A stretch of DNA of 25,377 bases from RGIG5579 sp045531235 (GCA_045531235.1 JAZSDQ010000105.1:1-25377); one strand, 5' to 3'; shown: positions 1 to 9,020, numbered from the stretch's first letter. Notes: generated by a model from the sequence alone, not told the origin. A program made the numbers and translations.

Positions 1-949
1 TATAGAGGTCTTTTACGCTGCCGCTTTTATAGATCATACCATTCTTTCCGTGATCCATAAGAAAAGGAACAGAGCCGATGATATGACTTGCCACCACAGC
101 GCAGCCGCTGTTCATAGATTCGTTAAGCACAGCGCCCCAACCTTCGTGGCGGTCGGAGGTAAACAGGAAAATTTCCGATTCTTCCATTTCCTTCCGCACG
201 TTTTCCGGGGACATAGAACCTAAAAAGCAAACTTGTTTTTCTAAGCCCTTTTCCGCGACCATTTGTTTTAATTCTTCCTCCATTTCGCCGCAACCGATCA
301 TACGAAGGGAGAATTCCAAGCCTTCATTTTTCAGTTTTTCTGCCACTTGAATGGCATATTCGGGATGTTTCCACGAAATCAATCGGCCTGCCCAAAGAAT
401 GGAGTTCTTTCTTTTCTTTTCCAAAAGGCCGTCCACGTCGGCATACTTTTTGACTTCCGGAAAATATCCCCATTTGTACGCTTTGTCTTTATACGCTCCG
501 AAACGGGCAAAATCTGCTGCGCTAAACGCGCTGGAACAAAGCAAATACGCATTCTTGTTTCTATATTGGGAGTGTTTTTTTCGGATGAGCTTTTGTGCCC
601 TGGGAGAGCAAAGCTGATACAACCCCTTCTTCAGGATCCTTTCGGAATAGCGGAAAGCAAGCTTATTTAAATCCACTCGCTTTTTATAATATTCTTCGGG
701 AGCAGAGCCGTGGACAATAACGTCACTTTCCAGGCAAAGCTTTTCCGCACGGGCTTTTTGCTCCTCGTTTTCATAGACACGAACGACAAAATCCTTTTGA
801 TTCATATCCTCATAGCCTAATTTCAGCCGTTCTTCCTCTATAGGACTTGTTGCGACAAAAAAGAAGTTTCCCTCCGTCAATTTCACCATTTCCTTACAAA
901 AAGGCAGCTGATGATGGGTCAGATAATTGGAAAAAAACGTTATCTTCAT
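1..949 (-). CDS. GT4-family glycosyltransferase, 3' end cut by window edge
   Basis: Transfers a sugar to a growing lipid-linked exopolysaccharide repeat unit, presumably at the cytoplasmic membrane. 316 residues are visible from an ATG at 949 and the frame stays open to the window edge. The N-terminal acceptor domain begins MKITFFSNYLTHHQLPF. The C-terminal donor domain shows AGRLISWKHPEYA near residue 187 and a GT4 EX7E motif (EGWGAVLNE, residues 269-277) followed by SGCAVVAS. The start overlaps the stop of the upstream gene as ATGA, so the two are probably translationally coupled; an AAGGGG lies 6 nt upstream. The true end and the linkage formed cannot be seen. The GT4 call is firm; donor and acceptor are unknown. 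Confidence 0.85.
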   Translation of the reverse strand, partial: MKITFFSNYLTHHQLPFCKEMVKLTEGNFFFVATSPIEEERLKLGYEDMNQKDFVVRVYENEEQKARAEKLCLESDVIVHGSAPEEYYKKRVDLNKLAFRYSERILKKGLYQLCSPRAQKLIRKKHSQYRNKNAYLLCSSAFSAADFARFGAYKDKAYKWGYFPEVKKYADVDGLLEKKRKNSILWAGRLISWKHPEYAIQVAEKLKNEGLEFSLRMIGCGEMEEELKQMVAEKGLEKQVCFLGSMSPENVRKEMEESEIFLFTSDRHEGWGAVLNESMNSGCAVVASHIIGSVPFLMDHGKNGMIYKSGSVKDLY

Positions 950-2178
950 GCAAGGCCCCTTTCCTGTATCAATTTTCGGTAAACAGCCTCATATTCTCTG
1001 CACATAGTATCTAAGTGATACCGCTGAAAAGCTTCTTCCCGAATTTTATCTCCCCGGGTTTTCTTTTGGTCTTTCATTTCCAAAACGGCACTCTTTAAAG
1101 CTTCAAAGTCACCGTGCGGAACGAAACGGGAAAACTCTTTCAAAGCAATGGATTCCGGACCGCCTGCGCAAAAACCCACCACAGGGGTACCGCAGCAAAG
1201 ACTTTCCGCCACAGGCATGGAAAAAGTTTCCTTTTCGCTGGCAAGCACGGTCAGATCTGCCAAGGAATAAAGCTTTGCCAATTCCTTCTGATTCATCACC
1301 GTACCGAGAAGGCGGAGGTTTTTCGGTAATGTTTCGGTTTCCTTCAATGAATTTCTCCCCGCCACAAGGAAAAGACAGTCCGGAAATTCCTCTGCCAAGC
1401 GACAGATATAACGGCCGCCCTTGATGTCTTTTTCATTCATGGAGAAATTTGAGGTAACATGGAGAAAAACGTGGCGATACTGCTCGTACTCTGCGGGCTT
1501 TTTCACATTTTCTTCGGGATAAAAAGTATTTTTCGCGTCCACTCCGTTTAAAATGACGGTAGAAGGATATTCCTTCACCAAAGGAGAAAGAACCGCACGG
1601 GACTGCACCCAAGGAGAAACGCTGACAAAATGCAAGCGAGGAAAACCGTGGAAAGCATTTTTCATTTTTTTCCACGCCGTGGCAGTTCGATCGAAAATTT
1701 TAGAATGAGAAGCCGCAAACAGTCTGGGGCAATGACCGCAACCGGTCTTCCATTTTTCACAATCGTAAGCATGAGGGCAAGAGCCGGTATAGAAAAACTC
1801 TGCGTGGTGGGTCACCACCGTTGCATAGTTCTTTTTTTTCAAAAAACGAAACAAAGAATACAGATTTACTGTATTTCCGTTGGCAGAATGAACGTGCACT
1901 ACATCCGGTTTTTCTTTTTGGATGATCCTCTTTATACGAATCGTAGAAACGGGTGCAAAACCGTAAGGAAGGCCGAGTACGGAATTGATCCTGCGATAAA
2001 GCCCTTGCTCCAAGGGAAAAGAGGTTTTGTACTTTTTCAGTCCTTCTACCTCGCCACCCTTAACCGTAGGAGTACAAAGGACAGAGAAATCGCCTTTTTT
2101 TTCCAGATCACGGGAAAGATCGCTGATGATTTTCCCCGTGGATCCTACGTCACTGCAATTAATATGAAGTACCTTCAT
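946..2178 (-). CDS. GT4-family glycosyltransferase with cysteine cluster
   Basis: A 410-residue GT-B glycosyltransferase of exopolysaccharide assembly. I start it at the ATG at 2178 (MKVLHINCSD) because an AGGAG sits just upstream and because residues before it would be read through the end of the upstream gene in another frame. The N-terminal domain carries the glycine-containing loop STGKI and HVHSANG. It also has a cysteine cluster, C134, C140, C147 and C150, after THHAEFFYTG, a known feature of one GT4 subgroup and possibly a structural metal site. The donor domain has EX7E (ETFSMPVAE) followed by SLCCGTPVVG. The start lies 1 nt past the upstream stop, and the end overlaps the next gene by 4 nt. 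It is a paralogue of the gene at 4515-5720. Sugar specificity is unknown. Confidence 0.85.
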   Translation of the reverse strand: MKVLHINCSDVGSTGKIISDLSRDLEKKGDFSVLCTPTVKGGEVEGLKKYKTSFPLEQGLYRRINSVLGLPYGFAPVSTIRIKRIIQKEKPDVVHVHSANGNTVNLYSLFRFLKKKNYATVVTHHAEFFYTGSCPHAYDCEKWKTGCGHCPRLFAASHSKIFDRTATAWKKMKNAFHGFPRLHFVSVSPWVQSRAVLSPLVKEYPSTVILNGVDAKNTFYPEENVKKPAEYEQYRHVFLHVTSNFSMNEKDIKGGRYICRLAEEFPDCLFLVAGRNSLKETETLPKNLRLLGTVMNQKELAKLYSLADLTVLASEKETFSMPVAESLCCGTPVVGFCAGGPESIALKEFSRFVPHGDFEALKSAVLEMKDQKKTRGDKIREEAFQRYHLDTMCREYEAVYRKLIQERGLA

Positions 2179-2179
2179 A

Positions 2180-3328
2180 TTATTCTCCTTCTTCTGCGGC
2201 AGCAAGAATATAAACGGAAACAAATCCCATCGCGTAAGCGGATCCGGCAACGAACAAAGCTGCTTCCATAGAGCCTTGCATAATAAGCACTCCGGTGCCG
2301 CAAAGGGCAAGCTTCTGATATACTTCCTTTTGCTGTTTCCAACGATCTTTTAACGCGCGACGCAAAAAGAAAGCAAACAAGACCGCGCCGAGAATGCCCG
2401 CCGTCGCAAAAACGGAAATGTAAAAATTATGCAGGTTGGTGAAAGAAAACGCGGAGAAATCGCCAAAGAAAAACTCCGAAAAACCCAGATCCTGAAACGC
2501 TCTTTCGAAAATTGCTTTTCTTCCCGTATCCAGAGAATCTCCCATTAACTGCAATTCCTCGAGAAGCTTTGAAAAAAACATAATCAAAAACACTGCGATT
2601 ACGGGGACTGTAAGAGCGATAGAGCAAAAGACCTTGCCACTCTTTATTTTTTTTGAAAAGATGAGAAGAAGGATCATAAGCGCGCTTAAAACGATACCGG
2701 TCCGGCTTTGTGTGAGATAAAGGAGATAGCACAAGAAGAAAGCATTCAAGCCAAAGAAAAACGATAGGATTCTCTTCTTGAAAAAACGGACTCCTACAAA
2801 AAGGACTATGATAGAACACAAAAGGTACACAGCAGCTTCATTGGGGTTTCGGTATCCCAGTGTCATTTCTTCCAGCTGAGTTACGCCAAATTCATTCTCA
2901 TAGAAATAAGCGCGATCGGAAAACGAAAGAAAAATATAATACCAAGAAAGCAAATAATGAGAGAGTAAAAAGGTTTTTGCTGTTTTTTTGGAAGCGACCT
3001 GCTCTGCGGCTACCAAAAAGATGGGAAGTTCGAGAAAACAAATGGCAGATACAAAATTGCCGTAAGAAAGCGACCCCCCCAGCACAAGAGAAACGAAAAC
3101 AAAAAAGAAAAGGAAAAACAGTAACATTGCCTTTTGATTTTTGTTGCCGAAATATTTCATGAAAGAAAGGACAAAAAGAAGCATTGCGGCACCGCCGATC
3201 AAGCCGGTACCCAAACTTACCACAGCACTGATCCTGTAAGGCAAGGCAAAAAGGATCAATAGCATACCGATCAAAGAAGCGTGAAACAAAGCGCTGTACA
3301 AACCGCTGTTATGGCTTTTTGTGTTCAT
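2180..3328 (-). CDS. Wzy-like O-antigen/exopolysaccharide polymerase or ligase
   Basis: A 382-residue, very hydrophobic protein with about ten to eleven predicted membrane spans, read from the ATG at 3328 behind a GGAGG. The composition and position, a single polytopic protein among glycosyltransferases, match Wzy-type polymerases (O-antigen ligase/polymerase superfamily). These join lipid-linked repeat units on the outer face of the membrane. A longer polar stretch late in the protein, around GDSLDTGRKAIFE, resembles the large extracytoplasmic loop of the family. The start overlaps the upstream stop as ATGA. Wzy proteins are poorly conserved, so the call rests on topology and context; a flippase is the main alternative, but the TQSRTG motif after a membrane span favours the polymerase/ligase group. 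Confidence 0.75.
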   Translation of the reverse strand: MNTKSHNSGLYSALFHASLIGMLLILFALPYRISAVVSLGTGLIGGAAMLLFVLSFMKYFGNKNQKAMLLFFLFFFVFVSLVLGGSLSYGNFVSAICFLELPIFLVAAEQVASKKTAKTFLLSHYLLSWYYIFLSFSDRAYFYENEFGVTQLEEMTLGYRNPNEAAVYLLCSIIVLFVGVRFFKKRILSFFFGLNAFFLCYLLYLTQSRTGIVLSALMILLLIFSKKIKSGKVFCSIALTVPVIAVFLIMFFSKLLEELQLMGDSLDTGRKAIFERAFQDLGFSEFFFGDFSAFSFTNLHNFYISVFATAGILGAVLFAFFLRRALKDRWKQQKEVYQKLALCGTGVLIMQGSMEAALFVAGSAYAMGFVSVYILAAAEEGE

Positions 3329-4491
3329 CTTTCCTCCATTAAATTTAGTACTTTTTCGGCTTGAACAACCTTATTTTTCTCCCTTAACACAAAATCTGCA
3401 GCTGCTCTGCCGAATTCTTCTCTTGTTTTTTCGGGAAGATCAAAAAACGAAACGATTGCATTTCGCATTGCTTCCGGACCCGTTCCGTCAACGTAAAACA
3501 GATACGGATCATATTCGTCGGGAATGCCGTCAAGCTTATACATGACCACAGGCTTTCCCGACAGCATATATTCCATAGTTTTGGAAGGAAAGCTGTATTT
3601 TGTGTACTCCCCGTCGTTATTGCGGGGATTGATCAATAAAGCTGCTCTTTGCTGAAGCTTTTCTACCTCTGCCTTTGTAACGTAGCCGAAAAAGGTGATT
3701 CTCTTGTCCTTTTCGGCAGCCTCCGCTACCGCCTGACGGGAATCTCCGCCGCCGCAGATCCACAATTTGCAGTCGGGATCATCGATCATGGAAAACGCTT
3801 CCAAAAGGGTACAAATGCCAAATTTTCTGTGAAGTGTGCCCGTGTAGAGAATGGTCTTTTCTTCCGTTGTTTCCGTTACCTCGCAGGGCTTTGCGTTGCA
3901 AATGCCCTCGATTACCGTATAAGGACGCTTTTCCACTTGCAACGGACCTTTCATTGCTTCCGTCAACAATACAAAAGAATCCACCCGTTTCATATAACGC
4001 GCAATTTTTTTATTATTTTGCTTTCGCATAAATTGATGCAAAAAAGAGCTTTTTCCCAAGTCATAAAATTCCGGAAGATCGGTGATAATCGCCGTCACCT
4101 TGTAGGAAGGATCAAGACAATATACAGCTCTCAAAAAGGGTTCATACGCCGAATAAATAATAATTTCTTTGTCCTGAAGTTCTAAAATTTTCTTTTTTAC
4201 TGCTCGATAGCGTTGATATTGCTTTACGAAAGGAAAATTGATGCTACCGATTTCATAATTCGTTTCCTTTTTGTGTTCCCATGTGCGATTAGGAAGAATC
4301 AGATCCCGATACTGTTTGGGATAAACCCCGACCGGCAATGCATTGACGATTGTGACCGGCTCTTTGTTTTCTTTGATACCTTCAATTAAGTTCCACTGAA
4401 AGGTATTTGCAGCATTTGATAGACCGCATTTGGATTTGGATAAATACTCCGCCTCCGATTCACGATCAAATAAGCAACCCAAAAACAGCAT
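3325..4491 (-). CDS. GT4-family glycosyltransferase
   Basis: A 388-residue glycosyltransferase from ATG 4491, with AGGAG about 5 nt upstream. The C-terminal half is a clear GT4 donor domain: KTILYTGTLHRKFG, then WICGGGDSRQAV, FFGYV, and LINPRNNDGEYTKYSFPSK followed by MEYMLSGKPVV. The first glutamate of EX7E is replaced (YSFPSKTME), as is usual in the subgroup with an SFPSK signature. The N-terminal half is more divergent and lacks the cysteine cluster of its two neighbours. It overlaps the polymerase start by 4 nt and lies 23 nt after the previous gene. Its role is one step of repeat-unit assembly; donor and acceptor cannot be assigned. Confidence 0.83.
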   Translation of the reverse strand: MLFLGCLFDRESEAEYLSKSKCGLSNAANTFQWNLIEGIKENKEPVTIVNALPVGVYPKQYRDLILPNRTWEHKKETNYEIGSINFPFVKQYQRYRAVKKKILELQDKEIIIYSAYEPFLRAVYCLDPSYKVTAIITDLPEFYDLGKSSFLHQFMRKQNNKKIARYMKRVDSFVLLTEAMKGPLQVEKRPYTVIEGICNAKPCEVTETTEEKTILYTGTLHRKFGICTLLEAFSMIDDPDCKLWICGGGDSRQAVAEAAEKDKRITFFGYVTKAEVEKLQQRAALLINPRNNDGEYTKYSFPSKTMEYMLSGKPVVMYKLDGIPDEYDPYLFYVDGTGPEAMRNAIVSFFDLPEKTREEFGRAAADFVLREKNKVVQAEKVLNLMEER

Positions 4492-4514
4492 AAATTCTCC
4501 TTGCCTTCTTGTAT

Positions 4515-5720
4515 TTACTTAGTTTTCTTTTGATAAATCTCCATATACGCATTGCACATCACGCTTCGGTCAAAAAGTTTTGATCTTACAATGCAAGCGG
4601 CAATGGTGTTTTCGTCTTTTACCGCTTTTAAAACAGCCTTTTTTAAGCCATCCACATCTCCTTGCGCTACCACAAAACCGCAACTGTCATCCACCGTTTC
4701 GGGGCTTCCGCCGGTTGCGTAAGTGATCACCTGCGTTCCGCAGGCAAGAGCTTCAATGTTGGTCGTTGGGAAATTATCATCATACGTTGGATTTACAAAG
4801 ACTTCGGCAGCACTGTAAAGGCACGCCAATTCATCTGTGCTATCGGTTCTGGTAATTTTCGTAATACTCTCAGGAAGAGATGCAATCTGCTCTTCTTTTA
4901 ATCCAACCAAAACTACACGATACTCTTTTGGCAGCGTTTCTGCAAGCTTTACAAAGTCAAAAAGGCCTTTTCCTTTGCTCCATGCAGAAGCAACACCAAG
5001 AATAATCTTCTTGTTTTCAAGACAGTATTTCTCTCTTGTCTTCAAGGTTTCTCTCGGATAAAAATGCCCCGTATCTACTCCGTTATGAATTATTTGCACA
5101 GGCAAAGAACCGAAAAAAGATTCATTTACAAGACCTGCAAGCCAAGCAGACGGAGTCACAATGGTCATATTTGCAAGAGATGTAAACAAGTTTTTCTTCT
5201 GAATGAAATTTTTCTCGGAACCATTCAAAAACAGACTTTTGGGATAAGCATTTTTTCGGCGACAAATCTTGCAACCGTCTTTCCATCCATCACAGCCTAC
5301 AGAAGAAAAACACGCGCAATGCCCTGTAAAAGCCCAGCCGTCGTGAAAGGTCCAGACGATCTTTTTTTTGCAAGACTTCAAATATTCGAAAAGGATTTTT
5401 ATGTTTATGTAATATCCGTGAAGATTATGAAGATGGATCACATCCGGATCAAATTCACGTATTTTTTTAATAAGCTTTCTCGTAGCAGATGCGGAATTAA
5501 AGCCTGCATTATCCAAAAGGCGAGTCTTTATCCCGTCAAGCTTCACCTCAAAATCAGAAGTGATACGATAAGAAATGTCTCGATATCTTTTAGGCACCTG
5601 TTCTCTGCCGTAGGCGATCAAACATTGGTGTCCGCTTTTTTGTAGCTGACTAGCCAAATCCGTACAAATTCGCCCGGTGCTTTTCACACCGCAAACAGAA
5701 TTGATCTGCAAAACCTTCAT
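4515..5720 (-). CDS. GT4-family glycosyltransferase with cysteine cluster
   Basis: A 401-residue GT-B enzyme beginning MKVLQINSVCGVKSTGRIC, closely similar in layout to the product of 946-2178. The acceptor domain has VIHLHNLHGYY and TFHDGWAFTGHC, then cysteines at about 135, 137, 143, 150 and 153 around W146. The donor domain ends with DNFPTTNIE (D-x7-E in place of EX7E), followed by ALACGTQVITY and GGSPE. The start codon overlaps the stop of the upstream gene as ATGA. The only purine-rich stretch upstream lies about 15 nt away, so translation probably depends on coupling. It is cytoplasmic or membrane-peripheral. The sugar transferred is unknown. Confidence 0.85.
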   Translation of the reverse strand: MKVLQINSVCGVKSTGRICTDLASQLQKSGHQCLIAYGREQVPKRYRDISYRITSDFEVKLDGIKTRLLDNAGFNSASATRKLIKKIREFDPDVIHLHNLHGYYINIKILFEYLKSCKKKIVWTFHDGWAFTGHCACFSSVGCDGWKDGCKICRRKNAYPKSLFLNGSEKNFIQKKNLFTSLANMTIVTPSAWLAGLVNESFFGSLPVQIIHNGVDTGHFYPRETLKTREKYCLENKKIILGVASAWSKGKGLFDFVKLAETLPKEYRVVLVGLKEEQIASLPESITKITRTDSTDELACLYSAAEVFVNPTYDDNFPTTNIEALACGTQVITYATGGSPETVDDSCGFVVAQGDVDGLKKAVLKAVKDENTIAACIVRSKLFDRSVMCNAYMEIYQKKTK

Positions 5721-6943
5721 ACGTTTACAGTCTCACTCTCTCCCATATTTTTCACAATGATATCATAAGCGTTTTTGCTGGTATAATTTTGGAGAAGATA
5801 GTCGCGACCCATTTTTCCCATAGCGACAAGATCGCTTTGACAAGCTTTATCCACTTCTTTGCGGAATGCAACGGTGTCGCAGCTTTCACACCACCAGCCA
5901 AAGCCTCCTTCGGTGATGACCTTGCCTACGTCCGTATTGGGATCGGTACAAGCCAAAGCAGGAACGCCTGCCTGCATATAGGAAAGAAGACGGCTGGGAA
6001 AATTAGGGATCGTAAATCTATGGTCAAGGAAGATCATACCCACATCTGCGCTGAGAGCGAGAATATCGTAATCCTCCTTGGGAAGTCTTTTCAAGAGGAG
6101 AGCATTGGATAGTTTTTCCTCTGCAAAAAATGCCTCCAACTTTTTGTATTCCGTGCCGTCCCCTACAATGAGGAAAAAGGCTTCGGGGTGGTCCTCGCAA
6201 GCCTTCAAAGCCTGCATCAGGAAAGGAACTCCCTGAGGGCGGCCAAGGTTACCTCCGTAAATAAATACTTTTTTATCCGTAGGAACGCCGTATTTTTTGC
6301 GAACGGCATTCTTTTCCTCTTCCGTAGAGGAAAGCGGTTGCGCCTCAATGGTATTAGGAAGGATCTCCACCTTGGCGGGGTCAAGCTCGGGATTGTGCTT
6401 TAATACGTAATCCACGTTTGCCTGTGACATACATCCGATCACGTCGGAAACTTCATACAGCTTCTTTTCCTGCTTACGAAAATGACGATAAATCAAGCCT
6501 TTCACGCCGCTTTTTGTCATCATACCGATGTCTACGGCGTTCTGAGGGAAAATATCCTTCAGCATCAGATATGCTTTTGCGCCGTCACGCTTTTTGATGT
6601 AAGAAACTGTCCCAATAAAGGTAATGGGCGGCGTTGGATACAAAATCAAATCGAAATGAACATTCTTAAAATATTTTTTCACGGCATTTTTAAACTGATG
6701 CTCAATAAGCAAAGTGGAAATCCCTTTTTCAATGAGATTCGTTTTGGTAATATTTCCCGTGTGTACTCTCAAGTTTTTAAAATTTCCATCATCGGTAAGA
6801 TAGGTCTTACCACCTGAACGGCGCTGAAGCGCGCTGACAGCATAAACGCTGTGGCCCTCTGCCAAAAACTCTTTTAACAGATCTCCGTAAATGGAATGTT
6901 GATTCAGATCAATATTGGAAAGAGATAAAAAGATAATATTCAA
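5717..6943 (-). CDS. GT4-family glycosyltransferase, WbuB-like
   Basis: A 408-residue glycosyltransferase with a TTG start at 6943. The start is supported by a GGAGG at 6952-6956, 8 nt upstream, and by the N-terminal strand MNIIFLSLSNIDL lining up with the family. The acceptor domain has QHSIYGDLLKEFLAEGHSV and LILYPTPPITF. The donor domain has VFIYGGNLGRPQGVPFL, LIVGDGTEYKKLE and NFPSRLLSYMQAGVPALA. The last motif is typical of WbuB/WcaI-like GT4 enzymes, which often add an N-acetylated amino sugar early in repeat-unit assembly. That specificity is an inference. It follows the FemAB-like gene after 16 nt and overlaps the next gene by 4 nt. Confidence 0.83.
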   Translation of the reverse strand: MNIIFLSLSNIDLNQHSIYGDLLKEFLAEGHSVYAVSALQRRSGGKTYLTDDGNFKNLRVHTGNITKTNLIEKGISTLLIEHQFKNAVKKYFKNVHFDLILYPTPPITFIGTVSYIKKRDGAKAYLMLKDIFPQNAVDIGMMTKSGVKGLIYRHFRKQEKKLYEVSDVIGCMSQANVDYVLKHNPELDPAKVEILPNTIEAQPLSSTEEEKNAVRKKYGVPTDKKVFIYGGNLGRPQGVPFLMQALKACEDHPEAFFLIVGDGTEYKKLEAFFAEEKLSNALLLKRLPKEDYDILALSADVGMIFLDHRFTIPNFPSRLLSYMQAGVPALACTDPNTDVGKVITEGGFGWWCESCDTVAFRKEVDKACQSDLVAMGKMGRDYLLQNYTSKNAYDIIVKNMGESETVNV

Positions 6944-6956
6944 ATCAAAACCCTCC
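6941..6956 (-). promoter_or_regulatory. Shine-Dalgarno site that fixes a TTG start
   Basis: GGAGG on the minus strand (6952-6956) lies 8 nt before TTG (6941-6943). No ATG or GTG is similarly placed, so the glycosyltransferase very likely uses TTG. Confidence 0.7.
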
Positions 6957-6959
6957 GCT

Positions 6960-8000
6960 TCACGCTCTGTATTTCGGGAAATAATTGCTTTGGATCTCTT
7001 CGCCGCGCAATTTCAAAAGAAATGCGTATACTTCTTCGTTGTGAATTTTTTTGCCGATAAAAAACGTAAGCAAATCACCGCGATAAAAGGCCTTTTTAAA
7101 AGCGAGCAAACCGTCCTCCACCGAGCCTACGCCTCCACCGAGGTGCAAAGTCTTCAGCCCATGTTCGCTTCCCCAAAGTGCTGCTTCATAAAGCAACAGG
7201 TTGGTAGGAGCAAGCTTTTGATATTCTCTTCTTGATCCGGATAGGTGATAATTCATCTTTCCGTTTTCGTAGAGCATAATGGACGCCGCGGCAATATCTC
7301 CGTTTTCGGCAGTTACATAAAAGATCAAAGCATTATCATGCAAATCCTCAAGAACGCTCTTATAGAATTCATCGCCGAAATAATAATAATCAGCGGCATT
7401 GTCTTTATCCATCGTAGCGTTATAGATCTCTTGAAACACATCAAAAAGCTCTTTGGTAAGCCCTGTTGCCACCGATAAAGAATTATTTTTTGCTTTTCGG
7501 ATCATATTTCTGTTTTTGCTGGTAATATTCGCCCAGATCACATCCTCGGACGCAAGATCCATGCAAACCGTATTACTCAGCTGTATAACTTCACAATAGT
7601 CGGAACAGAATTTTTGATTTTCAATGACGGGATGAAAACGAACAAACTCACTGACGATATGATTCTCTCTGCACCAAGTTGAATACGCCTCAAAAAGGTC
7701 AGCAGCATCGCCTTCACCCTCTATAATCCATCCGCCGTAGCCGTAAGGCGTGGAAAAATCGAAATAGACTCCTGACGGCAATTTCTCGGAAAGTTGCGGG
7801 GCATTGGAAATATCACGCTTCATCACCACATTGATTCCGCGAATATGATCTCCTTCGTAATAAAACAATAGCGCTTCTCCATCTCCGTGAATCTCAAAGC
7901 CCTTTACGTATCCACTCAAATAATAAACGTCAGAAGCGGAAAAGCTTTTTACAATGCGGTCCCACTGTGCACAATCTTTCGTTGTGTAAACTGTCAGCAA
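6960..8000 (-). CDS. FemAB/GNAT-like aminoacyl- or acyltransferase
   Basis: A 346-residue protein with a TTG start at 8000, supported by GAGGTG at 8007-8012, 6 nt upstream. It has the double acyltransferase fold of the FemAB/BioF2-like group. A first domain runs through FVRFHPVIEN. A middle stretch has SKNRNMIRKAKNNSL. A second GNAT-type domain has ALIFYVTAENGDIAAASIML, NYHLSGSR, then APTNLLLYEAALWGSEHGLK and LHLGGGVGS. Family members transfer amino acids from aminoacyl-tRNA to wall precursors or acylate sugars. In this operon it more likely decorates an amino sugar of the exopolysaccharide than builds a peptidoglycan bridge, but this is inference from position next to the DegT-like gene. It is predicted cytoplasmic. 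Confidence 0.75.
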   Translation of the reverse strand: MLTVYTTKDCAQWDRIVKSFSASDVYYLSGYVKGFEIHGDGEALLFYYEGDHIRGINVVMKRDISNAPQLSEKLPSGVYFDFSTPYGYGGWIIEGEGDAADLFEAYSTWCRENHIVSEFVRFHPVIENQKFCSDYCEVIQLSNTVCMDLASEDVIWANITSKNRNMIRKAKNNSLSVATGLTKELFDVFQEIYNATMDKDNAADYYYFGDEFYKSVLEDLHDNALIFYVTAENGDIAAASIMLYENGKMNYHLSGSRREYQKLAPTNLLLYEAALWGSEHGLKTLHLGGGVGSVEDGLLAFKKAFYRGDLLTFFIGKKIHNEEVYAFLLKLRGEEIQSNYFPKYRA

Positions 8001-8003
8001 GTC

Positions 8004-9020
8004 TTACACCTCACTCAAATATCGTTTTACGGAAAGAACCATTCTCTCCATATCCTTTACGGAATATCGCTGGTCACAAACCAGGCTGAGTTCTCTCTGA
8101 TAGATTTCTTTTCCTTTTTCTGTCAGGCAGTGATGCTCTGTAAGCGGCCAGTGAATGGGACAATATATCTGCTCTTTGATCAAATGTCTGCGCAATCCGT
8201 CACGCTCTTTTTCATCAAGCAAAATCGGTACAAAAAGCGGACAATCGTTTTCCCCTATCTCATCAAATACCGCAAGATCATGAAAATTCTCCAAAAGAAA
8301 GGCGGCGTTTTCTCTCCGTTTTTCCTTGATATACAAAAAATCCAACTGTCGGATCCGCGAAACATCCTGCAAAGAAGCCACTCCGTTAAAGCAGCCATCC
8401 AAAAGATCCTCTGCTTCGGAAAATTTCTTCAAATACTCTTTGGATTCCGTTGTTCCCTCAATATACTTCGCCTTTTCCAGCATCGCGTTTTTTCGCTTTT
8501 GAATGATATCGGCTTCCCGAAGATCGGAATAGCATGGGAGAGATCTCTGATCTTTTGCAAAAGCAAAGCCTCCTGTATAAAAGCCGGCCCATTTTCTCAT
8601 GCTTCCGAAATAAAAGTCAGCATCATCCTTTTGGGAAAAGACCGCATGGGTCAAATCACGAATGACGATCGCCATGGTATCAAACGCTTGTTCTCGGATG
8701 TATCCGAAATAATCCATTACGAGAAGAATATCTGCTTTTTCCCCTTGATTGATTTTTTGAATCAATTTCCCCTTTTCATAACAAACGGAATAAAAGCTGA
8801 CGCGGATCCCGTTTTCTAAAAAAGGCAGAATCATAGAGTCGCAACACCAGGAAGGCAGCATTGCCGTTTTCACCGAGCGCTCTTTTCGGATTTCTTTAAT
8901 AATCGCATTCAGTGCGGCGCGCCCCGACAAGTACCAACTTACATTCCGCTGAGCAAAAAGCTGATTCTCTCCCGAAACAGGGACCGACCAAAATTCACTG
9001 CCAATCTCATTTTTTAACAT
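8004..9020 (-). CDS. DegT/DnrJ/EryC1-like PLP-dependent protein (possible sugar aminotransferase)
   Basis: A 338-residue fold-type-I PLP protein from ATG 9020. It has SGRAALNAII near residues 32-41, an acidic PLP-pyridine contact in VIRDLTHAVF (D122), and a candidate Schiff-base lysine K143 in FGSMRKWAGF, followed by YTGGFAFA. Standard DegT enzymes have a TGEGG-type segment after the lysine, which here is shortened and altered, and the protein is somewhat short. It may be an aminotransferase for a nucleotide sugar or a divergent relative with another role. It starts just after the phosphoglycosyl transferase stop and ends 3 nt before the FemAB-like gene, suggesting the two act in sequence on one sugar. 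The ribosome-binding site is weak (AAGG about 11 nt upstream). Confidence 0.7.
   Translation of the reverse strand: MLKNEIGSEFWSVPVSGENQLFAQRNVSWYLSGRAALNAIIKEIRKERSVKTAMLPSWCCDSMILPFLENGIRVSFYSVCYEKGKLIQKINQGEKADILLVMDYFGYIREQAFDTMAIVIRDLTHAVFSQKDDADFYFGSMRKWAGFYTGGFAFAKDQRSLPCYSDLREADIIQKRKNAMLEKAKYIEGTTESKEYLKKFSEAEDLLDGCFNGVASLQDVSRIRQLDFLYIKEKRRENAAFLLENFHDLAVFDEIGENDCPLFVPILLDEKERDGLRRHLIKEQIYCPIHWPLTEHHCLTEKGKEIYQRELSLVCDQRYSVKDMERMVLSVKRYLSEV

Noticed and set aside
946..2310. Longer 454-codon version of the second GT4 gene
   Set aside because: The 44 extra residues overlap the polymerase gene in another frame and do not resemble GT4 proteins; the ATG at 2178 has a good ribosome-binding site.
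7887..8819. A 310-codon plus-strand open frame opposite the DegT-like and FemAB-like genes
   Set aside because: It spans the junction of two real minus-strand genes and its translation has no domain character.
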